DNA of 60,210 nt from Treponema_C sp050937815 (GTDB lineage Bacteria; Spirochaetota; Spirochaetia; Treponematales; Treponemataceae). The notes below the pieces were generated by a model that saw only the letters and a list, made by a program, of their open reading frames with translations, was not told the DNA's origin and ran no database searches. The stretch spans positions 1-60,210 of the forward strand of contig NZ_JACDIJ010000012.1 in NCBI RefSeq assembly GCF_050937815.1, in the 5' to 3' direction. The stretch's first letter is position 1. Each line of letters begins with the position of its first letter. Positions 1 through 6,548 of the stretch are shown here, piece by piece. The position numbers and the translations under genes were made by a program.

Positions 1-1
1 T

Positions 2-283
2 TCTCCTGTTATGGAACAGGCAAATGAAACGGTAGACGTAATGCTGCAGGACCCGAAAGAGCGGTGGCTGTATGAAAACCGTATGAAGTATGAACACGAT
101 AAGGCCTCTTGGGAACATTTCGGTTACACAAAGGGAGTTACTGAAGGCGAAGCTATCGGGCTTGAAAAAGGTGCCCGGCAAAAAGCGCTGGAAACGGCAG
201 CGGCTTTTAAACGGCTTGGCGTTGAACTCGATACGATAGTTGCGGGTACGGGCTTATCCCGTGAAGAAATAGAAAAACTGTAA
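2..283 (+). CDS. Rpn-family nuclease/putative transposase, C-terminal fragment (5' cut by window edge)
   Basis: The reading frame is open from the first bases of the window, so this is the tail of a longer gene. The visible 93 residues are a charged, Gly/Glu-rich linker and a helical C-terminus ending in SREEIEKL. They match the end of the complete Rpn-family (PD-(D/E)XK recombination-promoting nuclease) gene at 3514-4380. Bases 143-171 equal 4228-4256, and the next 28 bases equal those after a 12-base insertion in the second copy. The last 21 bases of the two genes are also identical. The catalytic domain lies outside the window, so function is inferred from the paralogue only. Confidence 0.75.
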   Translation, partial: SPVMEQANETVDVMLQDPKERWLYENRMKYEHDKASWEHFGYTKGVTEGEAIGLEKGARQKALETAAAFKRLGVELDTIVAGTGLSREEIEKL

Positions 284-381
284 CTTTTTTTTATGCCGTT
301 TTTTATTTGAAGTATAAAAATACGTGCCGCACGGCGGTTTTGCCGGCGCACGGCAGCATATTATTGTTGAGGATATCGATT

Positions 382-1086
382 ATGAATAAAAAATCGAACC
401 GTGTATGGGGTTTAAGGTTTATAGGGTTTGTAGCAGTGCTTATATTTGTTTTTATAAGCCTGTCTTGTAAAAGCGTACAAGGCGCGCCGAACGGACAAAG
501 TACCGAACAAAGCGCCGACCCCGCCTTTTTGGGCGACTTCGACCCCATACGTCTTGAAGACGCTATGGCATTGCGATTGTCGTTCGGAAAAATAAAACCG
601 ACACAAATACGGCTTTATTTTGTACCGCGCACCAACGTGGTGGAAGCCCACTTGCGCGACGGTATGAATTCCGTTGTGCTTATGTTCGATGCACAACAGC
701 GCCGCAGCCTTGCCGAAGGAATCGACTTGTATGCGCAAGCTTACGCTTTATATGCCGCCGGAAACAAATCGGCCCTGCCGGAACGGAAAGCGGATCGCAA
801 AAACGCCTTTAACAGAGGCGGCCTTTCGGTTGCATGGGGTGTGCTGGGTACCGCGCGTACCGCACACACGGAGTTCAGAACAAATTACGAGTTTCTTGAA
901 AAAGGCAAACCCTATTTTGTGCTTACGGCCGAAGGCGGCGAAGATATGGAAGATTCAACCGTTCAATCGCCCCTCGTACATTTATATTTTTCGCCTGCAC
1001 AATTGGAAGCTTTATCGGAAATTACGCGGCAAGACGCTTTGCAAAAGCATATTGACGTTTTAAACGAAAAAGCCTTTGCATTTTAA
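382..1086 (+). CDS. Predicted lipoprotein of unknown function
   Basis: Encodes 234 residues. I chose the ATG at 382 because a GAGG ribosome site lies about 10 bases upstream and because it places a basic n-region and hydrophobic core directly before a relaxed spirochaetal lipobox (FISLS-Cys29). The mature part has no transmembrane segment and no motif I recognise. It is a mixed alpha/beta-looking soluble domain with several Tyr/Phe-rich strands (for example residues near LYFVPRTNVV and LVHLYFSP). It sits between the Rpn fragment and the MSP-like porin gene, which has its own promoter, so a shared function is not shown. Likely anchored in the inner or outer membrane facing the periplasm. Confidence 0.7.
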   Translation: MNKKSNRVWGLRFIGFVAVLIFVFISLSCKSVQGAPNGQSTEQSADPAFLGDFDPIRLEDAMALRLSFGKIKPTQIRLYFVPRTNVVEAHLRDGMNSVVLMFDAQQRRSLAEGIDLYAQAYALYAAGNKSALPERKADRKNAFNRGGLSVAWGVLGTARTAHTEFRTNYEFLEKGKPYFVLTAEGGEDMEDSTVQSPLVHLYFSPAQLEALSEITRQDALQKHIDVLNEKAFAF

Positions 1087-1149
1087 TTTACACTTTGACA
1101 TTTTTTGTCGAATGTGTAAAAAAAAACTGCCCAAAAACGTCCTAAATAC

Positions 1150-1178
1150 TTGACGATTGTCTTAACTCATGCTATTCT
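1150..1178 (+). promoter_or_regulatory. Sigma-70 promoter of the MSP-like porin gene
   Basis: TTGACG (1150-1155), a 17-base spacer, then TATTCT (1173-1178). It is about 85 bases before the start codon and followed by an AT-rich leader and a strong AAGGAGGG ribosome site near 1245. Confidence 0.75.
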
Positions 1179-1262
1179 TATTTTTAAGTAAAGATAAACT
1201 GTACCATAAAAAAAAAGCGTTGCTTTCGTGCAGTTTTAACGACTAAGGAGGGTTTTCAAGAT

Positions 1263-2795
1263 ATGAAAAAAGCTCTTGTAATTTTTCTTGCTTTGGCAAT
1301 GGTATGCTCCGTTTTTGCAGCCGAACCCGCAGCCGAAGTAAAGGTAGCCGAGTTTAAAGGCAGTGCGGCTGTTACGTTCGGTATCAACTTGGATACGGTA
1401 AAAACCGGTTTTAAAAATGAAACCGACGGCAGTTTAAAGTTGAATTTTATGAACGGTGGTGAAAAATCCACGACCGGAAGCGGTATTTGGGGCGAACTGA
1501 AAATTAAAATCGTAGGTTTGCAAGCTAGTGTAACCGTAGATGATAATTTTGCGCTCACTATGCAAAAAGATAATGATAATGCAAGTGATATTCGTGTAGA
1601 AATCGATACGGCTAAAATTCACTTCGGTCCTGTATATATGGGAATCAAATCGGGAAATTTAAGCTACGGCGGAAGCTTTTGGTATCCCCATGCTTTAAAC
1701 TATAAGGACAGTAACGATAAATACAATCGCACTCCTTCGGATAAGTTTGAAACAACCGGTACCAACGTTGCCTATGATCAGGGAATTGTTGTAGGATATG
1801 CAAATGATAAGTTTAAAGTTGAAGGTTCTTTGCGTTCAAATAAGGAAAAAGATGGCGCAGGTAAACCGATTTATTGGACCAACAAATATGCAATGGGCGT
1901 ATACGGTGAAGCAACCCCCATTAAAGATTTGCGCGCAGGTGCAGGCTTTGCCTATGTGCTCGGTAATATAAGCTTAAATACTCCTATTTCGGACGCACAG
2001 AAAGATGCGGATCGAGCAGGTGACTTCTCTTTGTTCGCCGGTGTTGACTACCGCTTTAACTTTAACGACGATTTCTTTATTCAGCCGACACTTACCTATA
2101 CACTGACCAACGATTACAATTGGGTTGCTTCTACCAGCGCTGTTTCAATGAATGCTCTTAGTACAGGTGTTCGCTTAGGTTTTGCAAAGAGCAAGAGTTC
2201 AAGCGACAATTCAGTACTCTATGATTTCTTCGGTAATAAATTGGTCTATGAAACAAAGCAAAACGACAAAGGTGACGATACCCTTCTTCCCGGCGTGAGC
2301 GTATATACTTCTTTTGATTTGAAGAAGAACGCTATGAAAACGAATTTGCCCCTTATGGTTACTGCTTATTCCGGTGAAATCGTAAATGGTTTGAAAGCCG
2401 CTGCGTTATTCTATGCCAACCTCGGTAAGGATGCCAGCAAAGTTCCCTCTGTTCTAGGTATTGATTATACCACTCTTATTGCAGCAAAAGGGTTGCAAGC
2501 CGGTCTTGCCGCCAGCTACGACATTAAGGTTAACGATATTACCGTTGTTCCCGTTGCAGGTTTCCTGTGGACACACGGCAGTGCAAAAGTCGATAAAGAC
2601 AACGTGATAAACGCTGACGAATTTGCTATCGAGGCAAAAGTCATCGTTAAGGGATTGATAGATAATACTACTCTTACCCTTTTCTGGGACGACGCCGCTT
2701 TTGGAGTAGCCAAAGCAAAAATACTTGGTACTTCCGGTTCTACTAAGTACACAACAAAAGGTTTGGTCGGTCTTAAAGCAAAAATCGCCCTCTAA
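1263..2795 (+). CDS. MSP-like major outer-sheath protein/porin
   Basis: Encodes 510 residues. Residues 1-19 form a signal peptide (MKKALVIFLALAMVCSVFA) with an Ala-X-Ala-type cleavage site. The mature protein is made of alternating amphipathic strands with aromatic ends, starts with a short segment FKGSAAVTFGINLDT, and finishes with strand-like KGLVGLKAKIAL, as expected for a beta-barrel outer-membrane protein. Length, strand pattern and lack of other domains resemble the MSP/MspA-type outer-sheath proteins of oral treponemes. I infer a porin and surface-antigen role. It stands alone between its own promoter and a strong terminator. The strong ribosome site AAGGAGGG fits high expression. Confidence 0.75.
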   Translation: MKKALVIFLALAMVCSVFAAEPAAEVKVAEFKGSAAVTFGINLDTVKTGFKNETDGSLKLNFMNGGEKSTTGSGIWGELKIKIVGLQASVTVDDNFALTMQKDNDNASDIRVEIDTAKIHFGPVYMGIKSGNLSYGGSFWYPHALNYKDSNDKYNRTPSDKFETTGTNVAYDQGIVVGYANDKFKVEGSLRSNKEKDGAGKPIYWTNKYAMGVYGEATPIKDLRAGAGFAYVLGNISLNTPISDAQKDADRAGDFSLFAGVDYRFNFNDDFFIQPTLTYTLTNDYNWVASTSAVSMNALSTGVRLGFAKSKSSSDNSVLYDFFGNKLVYETKQNDKGDDTLLPGVSVYTSFDLKKNAMKTNLPLMVTAYSGEIVNGLKAAALFYANLGKDASKVPSVLGIDYTTLIAAKGLQAGLAASYDIKVNDITVVPVAGFLWTHGSAKVDKDNVINADEFAIEAKVIVKGLIDNTTLTLFWDDAAFGVAKAKILGTSGSTKYTTKGLVGLKAKIAL

Positions 2796-2809
2796 GGTGT
2801 GATTGCTTA

Positions 2810-2836
2810 AAGTACGGTGCCCCGTGTGCCGTACTT
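2810..2836 (+). other. Hairpin in the 3' UTR of the porin mRNA
   Basis: AAGTACGG (2810-2817) pairs with CCGTACTT (2829-2836), directly ahead of the terminator. It probably protects or buffers the 3' end of an abundant mRNA. Confidence 0.5.
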
Positions 2837-2841
2837 GGACT

Positions 2842-2874
2842 AAAGCCCTGCGCGCAAGTGCAGGGCTTTTTTTG
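2842..2874 (+). terminator. Rho-independent terminator of the porin gene
   Basis: Stem AGCCCTGC (2844-2851) with GCAGGGCT (2860-2867), 8-base loop, followed by a T run. Confidence 0.9.
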
Positions 2875-2880
2875 TGTTTT

Positions 2881-3069
2881 TATGCCGAATCCGGTTTGTT
2901 CAAACCCCGATTGTGCCGCTTTTAAACGGCTTCCTCCTTATACCCGCCGGTTCCCTTCAATCTCACACACAATATTTTTTGTAAAATGTCTGATTTTTTG
3001 AAAATCCGCCCCTATAATGTTTAAAGAGAGCGGCTGAAATAGCGCCGCTCTCTTTAACGTCGAGTTTGT
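2881..3069. other. Non-coding stretch with small inverted repeats and one perfect 14-bp hairpin
   Basis: No convincing gene. Two small inverted repeats occur at 2893-2906 (GGTTTG/CAAACC) and 2915-2930 (GCCG/CGGC). A TATAAT at 3012-3017, without a good -35, could start a transcript. Immediately after it is a perfect 14-bp stem, TTAAAGAGAGCGGC (3021-3034) with its complement at 3044-3057 and a 9-base loop. If transcribed, this would be the first structure of a ~490-base, hairpin-filled leader of the Rpn gene at 3514. Confidence 0.5.
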
Positions 3070-3173
3070 TTCAAAACCGCACGTCCTGTGCGGTTTTGAA
3101 CTCCAGTTTTGAGCATAGCTCAAAACTGATTACTGACGGCTTTTATGCACATCCGTGTGCAGGATTTGAAACA
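3070..3173 (+). repeat. Three-hairpin module, copy 1
   Basis: Hairpin A: 13-bp perfect stem 3070-3082/3088-3100, 5-base loop. Hairpin B: 11-bp perfect stem 3104-3114/3118-3128, 3-base loop. Hairpin C: 6-bp stem TGCACA (3146-3151)/TGTGCA (3156-3161) with loop TCCG. Hairpin C is preceded by GCTTTTA and followed by GGATTTGAAA. The same architecture recurs twice downstream with different stem sequences. Confidence 0.85.
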
Positions 3174-3241
3174 GGATGTTTTACGTGCGGTATTTTATCG
3201 TCCAAAACATCGCGAATAATCGGCTTTAGGTTCGCAATTGT

Positions 3242-3341
3242 TTTAAAACCGAACCTCGTGTTCGGTTTTAAACCTCAGTTTTGCTGCACAAAACTGAGTA
3301 TTTGCAGCTTTTTCGTACATCCGTGTACGGAAATGAAATAA
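3242..3341 (+). repeat. Three-hairpin module, copy 2
   Basis: Hairpin A: 13-bp stem 3242-3254/3260-3272, 5-base loop. Hairpin B: 10-bp stem 3274-3283/3289-3298, 5-base loop. Hairpin C: CGTACA (3314-3319)/TGTACG (3324-3329) with loop TCCG, preceded by GCTTTTT and followed by GAAATGAAAT. Stems A and B keep partial sequence identity with copy 1 (AAAACCG and CAGTTTTG); stem C differs by compensatory changes. Confidence 0.85.
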
Positions 3342-3390
3342 AATGGAGCTATTTCGGTGTGGTTCACTTGTAAAACAGTATAGGAGAACG

Positions 3391-3495
3391 GCTAATAATC
3401 ACACATCCTGTGCGATTATTAGCTTCTAGTTTGCGCGCGCCGCAAACTAGGGCAATCTGAAGCTTTTACCGGCATCCGTGCCGGGATTTGAAATA
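3391..3495 (+). repeat. Three-hairpin module, copy 3, abutting the Rpn gene
   Basis: Hairpin A: 14-position stem 3391-3404/3410-3423 with one A/C mismatch and 5-base loop ATCCT. Hairpin B: 10-bp stem 3426-3435/3441-3450, 5-base loop. Hairpin C: CCGGCA (3469-3474)/TGCCGG (3479-3484) with loop TCCG, preceded by GCTTTTA and followed by GATTTGAAAT. All three stems have unrelated sequence to copies 1 and 2 yet the same order and near-identical size. The Rpn ribosome site and start follow within 30 bases. Confidence 0.85.
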
Positions 3496-3513
3496 GACAA
3501 AGGGAGTAAAACT

Positions 3514-4380
3514 ATGGCAGAAAACAAAGCGGAAATCTTAAACCCCAAAACCGACTGGGTATTCAAGTTGATGTTTTCAAAGGGCGAAGAGGGTAACAAA
3601 GCACTCATCAGCTTTCTCAATGCCTTTTTGAAAGAAACTTACGGCACTATACGTAAGGCAGATATCCTGAACACCGAGCTTACGCGCGAAAGTCCCAAAG
3701 GTGAAACCTATTATTTGGACTTACTCGTGAAAACCGACAACGGCCTTATCGTCAACATCGAAATGCAGCAATTTTGGAGCAGCTCATTTTTACGTAGAAA
3801 ACAACTCTACCTGGCGCGTACCGCTTCCCGTTTTCTTAAAAAAGAACCGAAAAACGATGACTTGCTTTATGCGATAAGCTTAACCGTATTCGGCTGTGAT
3901 GTTCCTGAAAACGCCAAACTGGCCGAGATAAGCGGTGAAACAATCATGCAGTTTATTTACGTTGCGTTAAACGAACTTATCGGGTATACTATGAGTAAGG
4001 ATATCGCGGATTATACGGCAAAGGATTGTTGGATACGGTTTTTAAGCAACTATGCGCAAGATAAACAAAGCGGTATGCTCAAAAAACTGTGTGCGCTGGA
4101 GGAGGGTTTGGAAATGGCCGAAGCGACATTATTCAAAGTAACCGAAGAAGAGCGGCGTATAGCACGGGAATTGTCCGAGCAGTACTATTATGATACCCTT
4201 GCCGATGAACGTGCCGAAGGCAGAGAAGAAGGCGAAGCTATCGGGCTTGAAAAAGGCTTGTTTCAAGGTGCCCGGCAAAAAGCGCTGGAAACGGCAAAAA
4301 ACTTACTTGATATGGGCTTATCTTTAGAGAATATCGTAAAAGCTACCGGTTTAACCCGCGAAGAAATAGAAAAACTGTAA
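3514..4380 (+). CDS. Rpn-family recombination-promoting nuclease/putative transposase (PDDEXK_2)
   Basis: Encodes 288 residues. ATG 3514 follows AGGGAG at good spacing; a GTG at 3478 falls inside hairpin C of module 3 and is less likely. The N-terminus (PKTDWVFKLMFSKGEEGNK) is the classic opening of Rpn/PD-(D/E)XK transposase-like proteins. The catalytic core is visible as Asp in YYLDLLVKTD and a Glu-X-Gln in NIEMQQFW, the ExQ variant of the nuclease motif. The C-terminal third is a Glu/Gly-rich linker and helical tail almost identical to that of the gene at 2-283. Known Rpn proteins are DNA endonucleases that raise recombination; self-mobility is not established. Its leader carries the tandem three-hairpin modules. 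Confidence 0.85.
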   Translation: MAENKAEILNPKTDWVFKLMFSKGEEGNKALISFLNAFLKETYGTIRKADILNTELTRESPKGETYYLDLLVKTDNGLIVNIEMQQFWSSSFLRRKQLYLARTASRFLKKEPKNDDLLYAISLTVFGCDVPENAKLAEISGETIMQFIYVALNELIGYTMSKDIADYTAKDCWIRFLSNYAQDKQSGMLKKLCALEEGLEMAEATLFKVTEEERRIARELSEQYYYDTLADERAEGREEGEAIGLEKGLFQGARQKALETAKNLLDMGLSLENIVKATGLTREEIEKL

Positions 4381-4427
4381 TTTCTTACATGCTCTGCGTT
4401 CTTTGCGCTCTGTGCGGTTAACGCTTC

Positions 4428-6359
4428 TTATCTTCCGTAGGGAAGGCCGGTTAAAAGTTCGCACACCGCCTTGGTGTTTTCCGGGGCGTCTTCTTTTTTG
4501 CCGCCTTCTTCAAGCCGCTTTAATTCTTCCAATACGATTTTATGGTTTAGAGGCGTTACTTTAAAAGTCAGCCCGATGACGATTCCGAGTATAATCATTG
4601 CCAGCGGCATTAAAACAAAGGCGAGCCTGACTCCGTGCAGGGTCGTATTTTTTTGAAGCGGTTTTTGCACTTCGCCGATACCCGAATACGGATATTCGAT
4701 TTTTTCCAAAAGTACCTTTAAATCGTACAAGTCCGCCTTTGAATAAAAGTCCTGCGGTTCGATGTATACATAAAAATCGCCGCTTTTTTTATACGCCGAT
4801 TTTAAGAAAAAGAGGAGGTCGGCGTCGCGGAAGTTTTTCGGGTTTAGAGAGCCGAGGATAAGATTTTCAAACAGACCTGCCGGAATTTCGGCGGAGGATT
4901 TTTTTTCTTCAAAAAAATCGGCGGCATCTTCAAAATCGGCCGCTTTTAAAGCCGTTTGTCCTGCACTTCCCTTGTGTTTTTTTGCCGCCGTGTATGCATC
5001 GCTTACAATGCTGTCGGCGCTTCGCGGAAGGTATTTTAAGTGCAGATTTCCGTCTTCGCCTTTTGCATAATAGGCTTCGATTGCGGAAAAATCCTGCCCG
5101 TGTTTTACGCTTAATTCGCGCGCTTCGGTAAACTGATTTTCGGTTAAAATCGAGGGCACGGGATTTTTATAGCCTATGCCGTTCAAAATGGCTCCGATAC
5201 TCGTCATAATGACAAGACCCAAAAACAGTTTTCGGGTTAAAGTCATAGCGGCCGAATAGGTGCCGGCCCTGCTTTTTCCGCTCATAAGTTTGTCTATATC
5301 GCTTATAAAGGGCAAAAGCTGGTGCGGTATAAGATTGTTTGCCGAAATTCCTATGCCCATCAAAACCATATTCAAAATTAAAAGTACGACCGGAGAGGTC
5401 GGCGTATGGAAAAGCATGAGTAAAACGGAAAGAGCAAAAACAACCAGGGCCGTTATATATACGGGGCGGTGGCCGAATTTGTTTATAAAATGATTGTGAA
5501 CGGGCAAAACGAGCATCATCGTAATAAGGAGGGTGCCTTGTATAATAACAAATACGCTGCCCCTGTCCAAATAATCGACCATATAAAATAAGACAAACGA
5601 CATAAAAATATCGAGCGCCCCGTATGAGCAAACGTACATGGCAATATGGATTCGGCAGGATTTGTTTTTAAACAGCGATAAAAAGTTACGCATAAAGGAT
5701 TCGCCCTTTGCATTCTTTTCCTGCACGGAAGCTTTTTCCCATGTACCGAAATAGAGCGGTATCCACGGCAGGGCAAAGATCAGGGCAAAAACGCAGCTCA
5801 TAACAAAATATCCCATCTTGCTGCCGTGAAAGCTGTCGATAATCGGCTGAGCCAAAACGCCGCCGAGAAGGGTTGCTATAAACGAAAACATCAATCGCGA
5901 CGTGTTCAGCTTATTGCGCTCGGAAAAGGATTCGGTCATTTCCGCACTGAGGGCTGCATAAGGAATGTATGAAACCGTCGATACGGTAAAAAACGCTATA
6001 TATGCAATGGTGTAAAAAATGAATTTTCCGGCTTGGCTTTCAAAATGTGCCGGAAACCAAATATGCATAAAAGACAGGGCTATCGGTACAATCGATATTA
6101 AAAACCAAACCCGCCGTTTACCGAATCGGTTTTGCGGGGTGTTATCCGCAATATAGCCCATAAGCGGATCCGATACCGCATCCCAAAATTTACCGATAGC
6201 GGGGATAAGTCCTGCCAGCAGGGGGTGCAGTCCGACGACGTTTACCAAATAATACATTGAAAAGGTCGTTACGATAAAAAAACAACCGCCTCCGTATAAA
6301 TCGGCGGCTCCGTAAGCCAAGTAGTTTTTCCATGTCAGTTTGCGGTTTTGCGTATTCAT
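4428..6359 (-). CDS. GPH-family sugar:cation symporter (MFS) with large soluble insertion
   Basis: Encodes 643 residues, against roughly 450-500 for typical glycoside-pentoside-hexuronide symporters such as MelB. The N-terminal half (LTWKNYLAYGAADLYGGG, then KFWDAVSDPLMGYIADNT and RFGKRRVWF) carries the family signatures. About eleven hydrophobic helices precede a hydrophilic, acidic/Lys-rich segment of roughly 170-190 residues (about residues 400-580), after which one last helix (FVLMPLAMIILGIVIGL) and a charged tail follow. The ATG at 6359 starts the family-like sequence but has no clear ribosome site; TATAAT lies only 7 bases upstream on this strand, so a leaderless message or an upstream TTG start (6404) is possible. 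Substrate unknown. Divergent from the FMN/FAD lipoprotein gene. Confidence 0.8.
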   Translation of the reverse strand: MNTQNRKLTWKNYLAYGAADLYGGGCFFIVTTFSMYYLVNVVGLHPLLAGLIPAIGKFWDAVSDPLMGYIADNTPQNRFGKRRVWFLISIVPIALSFMHIWFPAHFESQAGKFIFYTIAYIAFFTVSTVSYIPYAALSAEMTESFSERNKLNTSRLMFSFIATLLGGVLAQPIIDSFHGSKMGYFVMSCVFALIFALPWIPLYFGTWEKASVQEKNAKGESFMRNFLSLFKNKSCRIHIAMYVCSYGALDIFMSFVLFYMVDYLDRGSVFVIIQGTLLITMMLVLPVHNHFINKFGHRPVYITALVVFALSVLLMLFHTPTSPVVLLILNMVLMGIGISANNLIPHQLLPFISDIDKLMSGKSRAGTYSAAMTLTRKLFLGLVIMTSIGAILNGIGYKNPVPSILTENQFTEARELSVKHGQDFSAIEAYYAKGEDGNLHLKYLPRSADSIVSDAYTAAKKHKGSAGQTALKAADFEDAADFFEEKKSSAEIPAGLFENLILGSLNPKNFRDADLLFFLKSAYKKSGDFYVYIEPQDFYSKADLYDLKVLLEKIEYPYSGIGEVQKPLQKNTTLHGVRLAFVLMPLAMIILGIVIGLTFKVTPLNHKIVLEELKRLEEGGKKEDAPENTKAVCELLTGLPYGR

Positions 6360-6457
6360 ACCGAATATTATACACCGCTTTTCTCTATCCGTGCAAGTAA
6401 ACAAATACCGACTTTGTAAACGACAGTAAAAAAACGGTAACAGTAAAACGCCGATTC

Positions 6458-6486
6458 TTGTTATTTTTTTGCCGACATGCTAGTAT
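6458..6486 (+). promoter_or_regulatory. Promoter of the FMN/FAD lipoprotein reductase gene
   Basis: TTGTTA (6458-6463), a 17-base spacer, TAGTAT (6481-6486), 62 bases before the start codon and its AGGAGG-like site. Confidence 0.55.
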
Positions 6487-6548
6487 GCTGATTGATGTAA
6501 CAGCGGTGTTTTGTTCATCTGAATCTTAGGAAATACATCGGAGGAAAA

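Noticed and set aside
3066..3341. 91-residue frame through the hairpin modules
   Set aside because: It runs through perfect hairpins, has no ribosome site and its composition is dictated by the repeats; the module structure explains the sequence better.
3070..3495. Possible CRISPR array
   Set aside because: Units are 149-172 bases, stems differ between units, there are no constant repeats with unique spacers and no cas genes.
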